A stretch of DNA of 64,000 nt from Xanthobacteraceae bacterium 501b (GTDB lineage: Bacteria > Pseudomonadota > Alphaproteobacteria > Rhizobiales > Xanthobacteraceae), in assembly GCA_000378025.1 (NCBI GenBank), contig KB899087.1, positions 1,364,001 to 1,428,000 on the forward strand. The letters run 5' to 3'. Shown piece by piece: positions 7,810 to 18,000 of the stretch. The notes under the pieces are model-generated. The model saw nothing but the letters and a program-made list of their open reading frames with translations. It did no database searches and was not told the DNA's origin. Position 1 is the first letter of the stretch; the number at the start of each line of letters is the position of its first letter. The position numbers and the translations under genes were made by a program.

Positions 7810-9096
7810 CTAGAAGTCGGCGACGTTCGCAACGCCGGCATAGGAGGCGATGCCGGAAAACGACACGGATCCGTCTTTCTGCACCCGATACTGGGTCTCA
7901 GTGGCGGACAGCAGGGTGAGCCACTCTCGGGGCGTCGGGCTGGTTCCCGGTTCTCTTACCGCAATGGTGCTAACCCACCCCAGGCCTACCCAGCTACTGC
8001 TGTTCAGGTTCATCTGAAATATGGTGAAGGGGGTTCCCGCTGATGCCTGAGCATCCACCGGATAATCGTACAGACCAGGAGAGAAGGTGTTTGGGTAGAT
8101 GGTGGAATAATCCCGGAACTGCAGGGGCATGCGGTCCGACCGGAAAATCCAGTCGCTCTGCCCGGCCTCGTCGAAGCCGACGTTCTTCTTGGTGACCCCG
8201 ATGCCGAAGTCGTCAGACATGTGCAGTCGGCGTTTCCTGATCGTACCAACGCCCCCCGAGTAGGTGGGATCGCAAGCGATAAGCCCCCACCTATAAGTTA
8301 CTGCTGTGGTTGTGGTAAACGCGAGGCGGATGGAGATGGTGTTGTCGTTTACCCATGCTGCATATACCGGGCTAACCGTTCCGGTATTTGATCGCCACGC
8401 CACAATGGGGGGCCTATCCGGGTATGAGCCGGCCAGGGTGATGTTGATCAACTGGTTGTTAGCGGAAAACTGGACGCCCCGAGTGGCTGTGCCCGTTTCG
8501 TAGAATTGAAAGTAGTTCTTCTGGGTCGAGAGAACCAGGTCGTCATCAGTGGCCGTCAAGACATCCGTTCCTCGACGACTGATAAAGAGGCCAGCCCCGC
8601 GCGTGGGGTGGTTCCCGAACAGCATCGAGTTGGACAGGTTGTCTTCCGTGGGGTCAAACTCGGTCGATCCCACGCTAAAGACCCAGTAGTAGTAGGTGAA
8701 CTGATTTAGTACTCCGGCAGTACCAATATTTGCCATGTAGGGACAGACCCTAAGTCGATCCGTCTCGATCATAGCGGCGCACTGATACCACAAACCGCTA
8801 GTGTGCAAAGCTAAAACAATCGCGGTGTGTGAGGATCGAGCGATGCCTGGGATATCTATGATCTTGTGCAGATAGGTGCCACTGCCGAAGCTGCCTATCC
8901 AGTTTTGAGTGATAACGCTCCCGCTCAGGGTGTTGCCTGGGGCAATCCCCCCGGCATACCAGCGCAGCGCACTGCGCCACGAACTATCGAAGGAGACAAA
9001 GCGAGGGTCTAGCGTGAGGTCTTCCGCATCATAACCGGGACGGGATGACCTAACTCGAGCAGTCCCGTCCACGTTTCCCATCAGATATCGGCGCAT
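7810..9096 (-). CDS. Putative receptor-binding tail fibre, AT-richer than its neighbours
   Basis: A 428-residue, beta-rich protein with many Ser, Thr, Asn and aromatic residues, such as NQFTYYYWVFSVGSTEFD and the C-terminal TQYRVQKDGSVSFSGIASY. Its ATG shares one base with the stop of the tail-tip gene. The DNA is visibly lower in GC and uses codons such as ATA, TTA and AGT that are rare around it, which fits recent exchange of the host-range module. It probably recognises the bacterial surface. No precise family is recognised. Confidence 0.65.
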   Translation of the reverse strand: MRRYLMGNVDGTARVRSSRPGYDAEDLTLDPRFVSFDSSWRSALRWYAGGIAPGNTLSGSVITQNWIGSFGSGTYLHKIIDIPGIARSSHTAIVLALHTSGLWYQCAAMIETDRLRVCPYMANIGTAGVLNQFTYYYWVFSVGSTEFDPTEDNLSNSMLFGNHPTRGAGLFISRRGTDVLTATDDDLVLSTQKNYFQFYETGTATRGVQFSANNQLINITLAGSYPDRPPIVAWRSNTGTVSPVYAAWVNDNTISIRLAFTTTTAVTYRWGLIACDPTYSGGVGTIRKRRLHMSDDFGIGVTKKNVGFDEAGQSDWIFRSDRMPLQFRDYSTIYPNTFSPGLYDYPVDAQASAGTPFTIFQMNLNSSSWVGLGWVSTIAVREPGTSPTPREWLTLLSATETQYRVQKDGSVSFSGIASYAGVANVADF

Positions 9097-12000
9097 CACT
9101 CCGCCTCGATCCAGATGTAATCGTTGGTGAAGTCCCACCCGGACACGCCTGTCGCGCCGCGCAGCGTGCCACTGATGGTGATGTTGTCCGCCTCCAGCCT
9201 CTTGATCCACGCCGCCGCCATGTAAACCGTGCTGGTGTCGGTATCGGCGACGAACAGCGGCTCCCGCGCCTCGGTGAAGGGGTTCACGATGGTGAACTGG
9301 CCGGCATAGTTGGAGATGCGCGAGAACGGCTCACCGCTGGCAAAGCCCGCCTCCCACTGTGTCCCCACCTCGGTCCATGCGTCGCCCGTGCTGGCCCGCA
9401 TGAAGATGACGAGCCGGGTGGAGACATCGCCGCCCTCTACCGCCTGCGCTTCCACCTTCCACAAGCCGCCGGCCGAAAGGTTGCCGACGGTCGCCACCAC
9501 CTCGGTGTAGGATTCCGCGATCGCCGTGACCTGGTCGCCCAGCGTGGTGACCGACGCCGACAAGGCGGTGACCGCCGAGGCCGCCGCGTTCGCCGCCCGT
9601 ACCGCCACCGAGGTCGCCTTGGTCTGGGCGCCGAGGCCGACGGCGATGTCCCGCACCAGCGCGTCGTGGCGGGACCACATGGCGTCGAGATCGCCGCGCA
9701 TCCGCAGCAGCGAGGCGTAGGCGTCCCCGCTGATATTGCCGAGGTCGATCTGAACATTGTCCGCCGACAGAGGCGGCGCGATCACCGGGATCTGCGTATA
9801 GGTGCCCGGCCGCCCGGCCGCATTGGTGCCGGCCACCCGCAGCAGCAGGTCCTGCGGGAAGATGGTGACGTCGAACCCCGCCTCGCGCACCTCCGGCAAC
9901 GGCGTCCAGCTCGCGCCCTCATCATAGGAGACGGCCGAGATGTAGGACGCCGCCCCCGATGTCGGGTTCCACGTCGCCTCAAGCCGTCGCGGGATCTCGT
10001 TGGCGATGATCCGCGCCGACAGGCCGGTGACAGGTCCCGGTACGTTCGGGGTCGAGAGCACCGGCCCGGTCGGCAGCGGCGGCACCTCGGTCGCGTCCTC
10101 ATCATAGATGGTCGGGTCGTCGAGCCAGGTCTCCAGCGCCACCTGCTCGCCGCGCGGCACCCCGCCAATAACGAGGCAGCGCGCCTGCCAGTCGGTGCCG
10201 AGGCCAAGGGCGTAACTCGCGCCGGCCCCGCCCGTGGCCCGCGCCAGCGCCGCGTCCAGCGGCCCCTGCGCCGTCTCCACCACGGCGAGGTCCGGCGCAT
10301 CGAGCACGGCGATGCCGTCACTCTCGCCCCGGGCGCATTTGACCGGCCCCCACTGGCGGCCATGGCGGGTGCGGACCTTGATGTAGTGTTGCCCCGTGCC
10401 CCAGGCCGGCGGCGGCGAGAGGACAAGGCTGCTGCCGCTGCGCCGGGCTATCTCACCGGCGCGGCCCCAGCCCTGCGGCAGGGAGGATTGCAGCGCGATC
10501 GAGGAGCCGATCGCCAGCAGCCGGCCGTCATGCTCGGTCGAAAACCGCACCTTCACCCGGCGCTTGTTGAGCGTGCGCCAGAAATGGTCGCAGATCAGCT
10601 GCGCCTGCGTCCGCTGGACGATGCCGGCCACCCGGCGCCGATCCGGGCGCACAGGCGTCGCACCGCGCGGCGCGGTGACGGTGGCGATCTTCCACGTCGT
10701 CTCGTCGATATATTCCAGCACCACGCCGTCGGGGCCGGTCGCGGGCATCAGGTCGTATTTGAGCGAGAGGCTGTCGCGGACGATCTCATTGTCAGTCAGC
10801 AGCATGTCCGGCATGGGCGACCAGTCCTCGCGCGTCAGCGAGAGGAGGTCGCCGAGCCAGCGCGTGCGGGCCCGGGCCGGCGCGAGAATGGTGTCGAGCA
10901 CGTCGAGGCAGGCCTGCCCGTCGCGGAATTCATGGTCGAAGGTCTCGCCGCGCGCCTCGTTCAGCGCGGCGAGGTCGACAAACCCCTGCAGGTCGACCTT
11001 GGACAGCGGCCGCTCGCCGCCATAGGTGGCGTTCGTCGCCATGTCGAGCGCCGCCCAGGCCGGCCGGCGGGTCGGCTGGTCCTCCCACTCCGTCCCGGTC
11101 CAAACGGGGAGGATGCGGGTCGAGATCACGGAGAGCTGCGACAGCGCCTCATTGCTTAGCTGGTTGGTCGCCTTTGCCCGCAGCGTGATGGTGGCGGAGG
11201 GAAAACTCTGCGGCCCGGTGATGATGGCGCGCAGCCCATACCAGTTCACCTGGTCAACGATCTTCGGGTCGTTGAGCTTCACCGTGGTGCGGCGCGCACG
11301 CACCGCGTGCCGGCCCGGCGGCACGTCGATCGTGCGGGAAAAGCGCAAAGGCGAGGGAATGGCCAGCAACAGCGGCACGGTCACCAGCGGTGCCCACGGC
11401 CCTGTCGCCGCGCCGGCATCGTCGACAGGCTGATATTCCGCCTGCACGGCGAGGGCGCGGATCGTCATCTTGCCTTCGTCATTGAGGGCGTAGAGGCCGC
11501 TCGGCAGCAAGAAATCGAGCGCGAGTTGCGTCGCCGTGGTGCCCGCCGAATTGACGACAAAGCCGCCCGTCCACGTCCCGAATTGCAATTCCTGCCCAGA
11601 CACCTCCGACGAGGTCTGCACATTGAGCGGGAAGTTGGTGATGGTGGCGCTCGGCTCATGGAAGGCGATATCCACCCCGGTAAAGCTCGGGCTCACCCCA
11701 TCCGCCGCCGTCCACAGCACCGTGTCGTCGAGCAGCATCTGCTCCACCTGGTGCCGGCCCTCGCCGAGCGAGAGCACCACATGGCGATATTCCGCCTGGC
11801 CCTCGAAGCTGTTCCACGGCGCCGTCGCATAGTCGAGCGTGCGCTTGATCCGCCCATAGGCGGACGGCACGGTCTGCAGCGGGCGGGCGCTGTTGATGCC
11901 GCGACCCCAGCCATAAATCGGGTCCTGCGCACCATCCGCCTGGCCACCGGGCGCGCTGCGCATCAGCGTCTGCAACGCCGCGCCGGCGCCGACGGCGATG

Positions 12001-12407
12001 CCCACGCCGATCACCGCACCCGCGACGGCGGCTGCGGTTCCTGCGCCCAGCACGCCAGCGGTGACGAGGCTGCCCGCGATTGCCGTGCCGATCCCCGGCG
12101 CCAGCGCCGAAATCGCAACCATGCCCAGCAGGGCGATCAGGTTTTTCGTGCCACCCGCGCCGCCGCGCGGGCGGGAGAGGAACACGATCTGGTCGCCCTT
12201 GCGGATACGCTGGCGCCAGTCCGCCCGCATCACCGGGCCGGTCTCGCCGCCGCGCGTCCGCACGCAAATCGTCGCCCATTCGTTGATCCGCCAGCCGGCG
12301 CGGGCGATGAAGCGTTTGAGGCTCTCGCGGGGCTTCGGCACCAGGCGCGCGACTTCGCCGCCCGGCAGCATCACATGCAGCACCGGGGTCATCGTTGTTG
12401 CGTTCAT
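9096..12407 (-). CDS. Tail tip / central fibre protein (lambda J-like)
   Basis: At 1103 residues this is one of the two largest virion proteins. It starts after an upstream shadow frame, at an ATG followed by a domain with the motif DWRQRIRKGDQIVFLSRP. Then comes a long hydrophobic, Gly/Ala-rich segment (about residues 65-145), found in this tail protein family and in GTA tail proteins. The large middle has the conserved phage-tail (J/gp37-like) features, with fibronectin-like repeats near residues 800-880. The C terminus ends in a fibre-attachment segment. It forms the tip of the siphovirus tail. Confidence 0.82.
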   Translation of the reverse strand: MNATTMTPVLHVMLPGGEVARLVPKPRESLKRFIARAGWRINEWATICVRTRGGETGPVMRADWRQRIRKGDQIVFLSRPRGGAGGTKNLIALLGMVAISALAPGIGTAIAGSLVTAGVLGAGTAAAVAGAVIGVGIAVGAGAALQTLMRSAPGGQADGAQDPIYGWGRGINSARPLQTVPSAYGRIKRTLDYATAPWNSFEGQAEYRHVVLSLGEGRHQVEQMLLDDTVLWTAADGVSPSFTGVDIAFHEPSATITNFPLNVQTSSEVSGQELQFGTWTGGFVVNSAGTTATQLALDFLLPSGLYALNDEGKMTIRALAVQAEYQPVDDAGAATGPWAPLVTVPLLLAIPSPLRFSRTIDVPPGRHAVRARRTTVKLNDPKIVDQVNWYGLRAIITGPQSFPSATITLRAKATNQLSNEALSQLSVISTRILPVWTGTEWEDQPTRRPAWAALDMATNATYGGERPLSKVDLQGFVDLAALNEARGETFDHEFRDGQACLDVLDTILAPARARTRWLGDLLSLTREDWSPMPDMLLTDNEIVRDSLSLKYDLMPATGPDGVVLEYIDETTWKIATVTAPRGATPVRPDRRRVAGIVQRTQAQLICDHFWRTLNKRRVKVRFSTEHDGRLLAIGSSIALQSSLPQGWGRAGEIARRSGSSLVLSPPPAWGTGQHYIKVRTRHGRQWGPVKCARGESDGIAVLDAPDLAVVETAQGPLDAALARATGGAGASYALGLGTDWQARCLVIGGVPRGEQVALETWLDDPTIYDEDATEVPPLPTGPVLSTPNVPGPVTGLSARIIANEIPRRLEATWNPTSGAASYISAVSYDEGASWTPLPEVREAGFDVTIFPQDLLLRVAGTNAAGRPGTYTQIPVIAPPLSADNVQIDLGNISGDAYASLLRMRGDLDAMWSRHDALVRDIAVGLGAQTKATSVAVRAANAAASAVTALSASVTTLGDQVTAIAESYTEVVATVGNLSAGGLWKVEAQAVEGGDVSTRLVIFMRASTGDAWTEVGTQWEAGFASGEPFSRISNYAGQFTIVNPFTEAREPLFVADTDTSTVYMAAAWIKRLEADNITISGTLRGATGVSGWDFTNDYIWIEAE

Positions 12408-12409
12408 GG

Positions 12410-12835
12410 TCAGTCTCGCGGCTCGAAGAACTGCATGCGGCCCCAGCCCCGCGCGCGCAGCGTGGCGACATCTTCGGCGACGACGCCGAGATGCTGGTCG
12501 CAATGGATCACCCGGCGCTCGGGGGCGAGCCACACGCCGATATGCGCGGCGCGGTCCATGCGGCCGAGGCCGACCAGCGCGCCGTCCGGGGCCGTTACGA
12601 GCCCGGCGTGCAGCGGCGCCACCTCGCACCATTTCTGCCGCTCGGCATGCTCGGCGATGGCCGAGATCATCCACGCCCAGGATGGATCAGGCGGCACCTC
12701 CACATGCGGCAGCACGCGGCCGAACAGCCGCAGCTCTACCAGCGCCGCCACATGCCAGCAGGTGCGCTCCGGCGCCCAGCGCTGGCCGAGCAGCGAGGTC
12801 AGGAACGCGGTGCGCTCGCCGGTTTGGCTAATCAT
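12410..12835 (-). CDS. NlpC/P60-like tail-tip peptidase
   Basis: A 141-residue protein with Cys26 in RTCWHVAALVE and His98 in RAAHIGVWL, the expected catalytic Cys and His of an NlpC/P60 (phage cell-wall peptidase) fold. In lambda K-like and GTA proteins this activity opens peptidoglycan during DNA entry. It starts four bases before the end of the DUF1833 gene and precedes the tail-tip gene, the standard order. A longer frame upstream is a shadow of the DUF1833 gene. Confidence 0.8.
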   Translation of the reverse strand: MISQTGERTAFLTSLLGQRWAPERTCWHVAALVELRLFGRVLPHVEVPPDPSWAWMISAIAEHAERQKWCEVAPLHAGLVTAPDGALVGLGRMDRAAHIGVWLAPERRVIHCDQHLGVVAEDVATLRARGWGRMQFFEPRD

Positions 12836-13368
12836 GGCACCAGCCCCGGATAGTCTTCCAGCGTGTAGACCCGGCTCGGCACCTTCCGGTCGCCGAAATC
12901 GACGATGGTCGCCGTGCCCTCCACCCCGGTGGAATCCTTGGTGATATCGGTCAGCACCAGCTCGATCGGCCCATAGCTCGGCGCATCGGGATAGTCGGAG
13001 CGGTAGCCGCGAATGACCACCTTCAGGTCGGCGCGGAAGGCCTTGGCCTTGTCGAGATAGACCACGAGATCGCCGGTCACGTCGTCGAGCCGCAGCCGCG
13101 CCACCGGCGGGCGGCCCTCGGCCATGGTCGGGTGCTCGCACTCGAAGCCGGCAGCGGCAAACAGCACCGTCTCGCCGGCATCGAACGCCGCGCCGCCCTC
13201 GATCGCGAAGGAACGATCCATCACGTCGAGCACATAGCGCAGCGGAATCGGCTGGTCGGCCTCATCGACAAAGCCGGGGTGCTGGAGTTCGACGGTGATG
13301 AACTGATCGCCATCGCTCACGCAGTTCGCCTCGCCCTCGGCCCAGGCGTCGGTATAGGTCGCGGTCAT
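12832..13368 (-). CDS. DUF1833-family minor tail protein
   Basis: The 178-residue protein matches the DUF1833 (phage minor tail) family: FITVELQHPGF near the start, PIPLRYVLDV, then RLRLDDV and a C-terminal VYTLEDYPGLVP. In siphophages and GTAs it lies between tape measure and NlpC genes and acts as a distal tail or baseplate-hub subunit. Neighbour order here agrees with that. Confidence 0.8.
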   Translation of the reverse strand: MTATYTDAWAEGEANCVSDGDQFITVELQHPGFVDEADQPIPLRYVLDVMDRSFAIEGGAAFDAGETVLFAAAGFECEHPTMAEGRPPVARLRLDDVTGDLVVYLDKAKAFRADLKVVIRGYRSDYPDAPSYGPIELVLTDITKDSTGVEGTATIVDFGDRKVPSRVYTLEDYPGLVP

Positions 13369-13371
13369 GGG

Positions 13372-13641
13372 CTATTCCGGGCTCGGGAACCAGTCGGGCG
13401 AAAGGCTCACCACCGATGCGGCGATCTCGTCATTCGTCAGCAGGGCGTCATAGGCGTCTTGCGAGAGGCCGATTTGCGCCTCTTCCGGCGTGCCGACGAT
13501 CATCAGCGCGGCCCGCCCGTCCGGATGCTCGATGCACGGCCAGAGCAGATAGGTCTCGGCCGCCTCATAACCGCAATCGAGCCACGCCTGCGCGTTGCGC
13601 GCCTGCGCTTCCGGCACGGTGTCGAAGATCAGATATCTCAC
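13372..13641 (-). CDS. Small hypothetical tail-region protein
   Basis: An 89-residue acidic protein (RYLIFDTVPEAQARNAQAW, then GTPEEAQIGLSQDAYDALL). It overlaps the 13638-15080 gene by four bases and ends just before the DUF1833 gene, so it is translated within the tail operon. No family is recognised. Confidence 0.65.
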   Translation of the reverse strand: MRYLIFDTVPEAQARNAQAWLDCGYEAAETYLLWPCIEHPDGRAALMIVGTPEEAQIGLSQDAYDALLTNDEIAASVVSLSPDWFPSPE

Positions 13642-15080
13642 GGCATCACCTGTGCGAGGGCCGCGTCAAGAGCGGCAATGTCGAGGGAGGATTGCGCGAG
13701 CACGACGGTGGACACGCCCCCGCTGAAGAAGTTGGCCGTCAGAGATCCCGGCCTGCCGATAGCCACACCCGCCGCCGACGCGATGTCGGCACTTGGTCCG
13801 GGCGTGCCGATCATCGCCGCGCTTGTCGTGGCGCCGTCGACCGAAATATCGGCGGTTCCCGCGGTGTACAGTTGCCGGGCGATGAGCCGGCGCCAGCCCG
13901 CAGCGATTGCCCTGCTGGCGACTGTCGTGGTGTCGGCATTGGCGCGCCGCGCCAACGAGCGCGCGACACCGGTAGCGAAACCGAGCGCGGCACGCTGATT
14001 TACCGTTTCATTGGAGCTTCCGAGCAGGAAGGGCGATGCTGCCGCATTGGTCACAGACGCGACAGACGCCATGGTAAGGGCGGCGACGGCCCGCGAGAAA
14101 CCGGTGCTGTTGTCAACCACCAGGAACGTGCTGCTGCCGTTATAGATATTCACGGGCCGCCCGTTCGGCCCGACGTCCAGCACCCCGGCATTGACGATGC
14201 GAGGCTGTGCGCTGCCGGTGGCCTGCGTCGCATCGCGCGATGCGCCCCTCTGGCCGTACCAGGTCTGGATATAGGCGCTGCCGGCTCCGGCCCACTGCGC
14301 GACGCTCACCCCGAGAGGGTCCACCAGCCAGGGCGCGCTCGATATGGCGTAAAACGCCTTCGTCGCGTTGTCCGATGACCGCCGCGCGAGGATGACCGGC
14401 AGGACCCACGTCGTGAGAAGCCGCGAGGTCGAGTAGATATCAAAGGTTGACGCGGCGAGGGCATCGAGCACGCCGACAAAGGCACTGGCGAGGGTGCGAA
14501 AGGTGAGCGGCCCGTAATTGCTGCCGGCATAACGCACCCGGACGGCGTGCACGCCGGCAATAAGGCCGGCCCCGTCGATGACGAACATGCCGTCCGTCGC
14601 GACGGCGCTGCGCACCACGCCGTCGATCTCGACATCAACGGTCGCGCCCGACGTCGCCTCGCCCATGATGAGCGTGTCGAAGACGTGGATGGTCGGAATC
14701 GGCCCCAGCATTTCGACAGGGAAGACGAGCAGCGAGAGATTGACCGTGAGCCATCCGCCGCCCGGTGTCGTTTCCTCCGGCAGCCCGCCGGTGATCTGCA
14801 CAAGGCGGATCACATAGGTCGAGCCGTCGAGGCAAACCGGCATCAGGAAGCGGTGCGTGCCCTCTCCGATACTGGCGATGAAGGCGAGAAAGGCCGCCGC
14901 CTCGGCAGGGTTAAGCTGTCGCCCCCAGCGCATGGTGGCAAGACGATCCCCCGGCCGGCGACGTAGGCGCACATTGCCGCCCTCCATCTGCGTCTCGGCC
15001 GCATCGCGTACCGGCTTGACGCCCCACATGTCCCGCTCGGGGCGGAAGGGTACGCCCGAAGGCCACTCGGCATAGCTCAT
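13638..15080 (-). CDS. Distal tail protein fused to arabinofuranosidase-like lectin domain
   Basis: A 480-residue protein. The N-terminal 110 residues (WPSGVPFRPERDMW, then QMEGGNVRLRRRPG, then WLTVNLSLLVFP) resemble a distal-tail-type domain. The C-terminal 280 residues carry the motif set SRLLTTWVLPVILARRSSDN, then YIQTWYGQRGASRDATQ, then QPRIVNAG, known from arabinofuranosidase-catalytic-like, concanavalin-fold domains on phage tails. The fusion suggests glycan binding on the host surface. No catalytic claim is made. Confidence 0.75.
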   Translation of the reverse strand: MSYAEWPSGVPFRPERDMWGVKPVRDAAETQMEGGNVRLRRRPGDRLATMRWGRQLNPAEAAAFLAFIASIGEGTHRFLMPVCLDGSTYVIRLVQITGGLPEETTPGGGWLTVNLSLLVFPVEMLGPIPTIHVFDTLIMGEATSGATVDVEIDGVVRSAVATDGMFVIDGAGLIAGVHAVRVRYAGSNYGPLTFRTLASAFVGVLDALAASTFDIYSTSRLLTTWVLPVILARRSSDNATKAFYAISSAPWLVDPLGVSVAQWAGAGSAYIQTWYGQRGASRDATQATGSAQPRIVNAGVLDVGPNGRPVNIYNGSSTFLVVDNSTGFSRAVAALTMASVASVTNAAASPFLLGSSNETVNQRAALGFATGVARSLARRANADTTTVASRAIAAGWRRLIARQLYTAGTADISVDGATTSAAMIGTPGPSADIASAAGVAIGRPGSLTANFFSGGVSTVVLAQSSLDIAALDAALAQVMP

Positions 15081-18000
15081 CGGCTGCGCCCCTTCATGGG
15101 ATTCAGGCCATAGCTCCCCTCGAAGGCCGCGCTGAGAGACCCCCGCCGTTGCGAGACATTGGTGGCCAATTTCCCCTCTATCTGTTCGACGATCATTTCG
15201 ATGTCGAAGGAGTCATCGCCGCGCTGCGTCGCCGCGCCGGCCGAGACGGCCACGCCGGGCGCCTCGTTGCGGACATGAACATTGACGGTGATCCCGCCCC
15301 CCGAGCCGCCGCTGCCCTTGGCGGACTGCCCCGTCGCATGGCGCAGCGCGTCCATCATTCCGACGCCGCCGCCATCGGCGTAGCCGCGCAGCCCCCGGTG
15401 CAGGGCATCGAGGCTCCCCACGCCAGCGGCACGAGTGGCTTCCGACGAGAAGACGTACTCGCCCCGGTGCACGGTGCCGGCCGGCTGGTACTTGCCACCC
15501 GACCCCGTATAGCCGCCCTTGTCATAGAGCGGGCCAAGACCGCCGCCGCCGGCATGGCTGCCGACCCCGGCGCCGGCGCCGCCCGTGAACGCCGACACGA
15601 TGCTACCGAGGAAATTGCTGCCGCCCGTGCCCGGGCCGAACAGGCTGGCCGCGAGGTTCTGCATGGCCATGTCGAGGATGACGTCAAGCGCGCGTTTGGC
15701 GGCGTTCTCCAGCGCCGTCATGGCATCGGCGCCGTCGAGGATGTCACGGGCGAACCCCGACAGCGCCTGGCCGGCAATATCCCGCGTCGTGCTCAGTGTC
15801 GCGTTCAAGCGCAGCGCCGCGGCATCGGCGGAATCGAGGTCGACCGCGAGCCCGGACGAGCGCAGTGTGGCTGCGATCTGCTGATCGACCGGCCCCCGGC
15901 CGAGTTGGTCGCGCTCGAACTGGATGTCCGCCATCAGCTGGGCGCGGGCGGTCAGCTCGACCTTGCGCCCAAGCTCGGCATTCTGCGCCTTGAGCAGTTC
16001 CAGCTGCCGCTGGTCGACCTCAGTGCCGTTGTCGATCGCCTCGCGCTTGAGATCCCAGTACGCCGCATAATTGGCGCGCAGCGTGGCGACCTCGCCGGCG
16101 GTCTTGCCGATGAGCTCAATCTCGAGCCCCTGCGCGGCGATGCCTTCCTGCGCGCTCAGCAGCCGCTGGCGGCCGGCCAGGGTGAGTTGCACCGACGCCT
16201 GAAGCATTTCCTGCTGCGCGGCGGCATTCGCCTTGGCGGCGGCCGTGGAACCGTCGGCGCCTTCGGTCTCTGCCCGGTACCTTGCCAGCGCCGCCGATGC
16301 CGCCGCGCGCTGCGCCGGGGTGACGGCCGTCAGCAGCGCATTCTGCAGTTCCTGCTCGCGGCGGACGATCTCGGCCTGCGGGATGAGAGCCCCGTAGGCA
16401 TCGGTCATCTGGCCGATCTGATTGGTGACACCCTCCAACGCGCGCTGTTGAGCGTCGGCATCGCCCACCCCGGCCTGCAAGGCGCGCTGGAGATCGGCCT
16501 GCTGTGTCCGGAGCCGGCTCAGCTCATCGTAGCGCCCGTCCCATCCGCGCAGGGCATCGCCGCCCGCCGTGGAAATCTTGTTCCTTTGCGCTTCATTGTT
16601 GCCCTGCGCCGACCAGCGGCGCTGCTGCTCCATCGCATCTTCGACGACGGCGATGTCGGCCAGAATCTGCTTCCGCTTCCAGTCCGTCAGAAAACCGGCG
16701 TCAGGTAGCTGGTTGAGACTCTCCTGAAGCTGGGCAAGGCCACGCTGGCTTACCGACAGTTCCAGGCTGTCATTGATGGTGCGACCGACATTGGCGAAGG
16801 CGTCGGAGATCGACCCGCTCAGGGTTTTCCATGCCCGGCCGAGCGCGGTAAGCCGCTGTTCGGCATTCGGCAGGGTGGCGTTGAGGCGGTCGAGCAGCAG
16901 CGCCTGCGCCTCGGTGGTGCGGTTCGCGGCATCGAGCGACTTCACATATTGCAGCGTCGTGTCGTCGAGGAAATTGAGCTTCTTGTTGAGAGCCTCCGCA
17001 CCCTTTCCCGGCTCGGCGAAGGCCTCGGCCAGTTCCTGCCCCGCCTGCCGGACATCGCCCGTCGTGATGCTGGCATAGGCTTCGGCGGCGGCGATCAGGT
17101 CGACATAGAACCCGGTCGCGATCTGGCCCGTGCTGGTGAGCGAGGCCGCGATATCACGGGCCGCCCCTTGCGTGACGCCGCTGGCCTGCGAGGCGGCGGC
17201 GGCAATCGCCATGAGTTCTTGCGCCGTCGCGCCGGTGGCGCGCCCCCGCCCTTGCAGCGCCGCCTGGAGTTCCTTTTCAGCGGTGATCCATGTGCCATAG
17301 GCCGCCGCAGCCGTAACACCGACGGCGGTGAGCGCGGTCACCGCGATGCCCACCGGCGTCACCAGGCCGGCGAGCGATCCGCCGAGCGCTTTCACGCCGC
17401 CGGTGAGCCCGCCCTGCTGATTGGCCAGCACCTGGTACACCTGCCCGGCCTGCGTCGCGAGGATCTGCAACGGCGGCGCGCCAGAGGCGAGCATGGTGAG
17501 CATGTCGTTGACCTGGTAGCCCAGGTTGGTGAGGTCATGCGATGCCAGCCGCAGCCGCCCGCCCGCTTCTTGCACCCCTCGGATGGCCACCACCTGCTCG
17601 GCGAAGGCGGTCTTGGTCCGGGCGACCGCGTCGGCGCGCTGGGCCTCGCTCAGCACACCGAGCTTGGCCGCCGCGTTGATCTCCTGAAGGGTCTCAAGGT
17701 AGCGCCGCTGCACCGCCGCGAGGGGCACGTAGCGCTCGCGCAGCCGCTGGATTTCCTCGCCGACCGCCGCGATGTCGGCAGCCCTGCCGGCCGACCCGAA
17801 ATCGTCGCGGACGCCAAGGTTCTGGTTGATGGCGGATTGAGCCGTCGCGGCGCGGGCGCGCGCCAGTTCCTGTTCGGCATCCTTCGCCGCGACCAGCTTG
17901 GCGATATAGCGGTCATATTCCTGCGCGAACGCGGCGATATCGGCCGCGCGCGCGTCGGTGCCGAAATCGTCGCGGACCCCGAGCAGGGCGTTATAGCGCT

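Noticed and set aside
9666-12944. Plus-strand frames of about 500 codons opposite the tail-tip gene
   Set aside because: They are Arg/Pro/His-rich, have no ribosome-binding site or family features and mirror a real gene on the other strand. High GC makes such shadows common.
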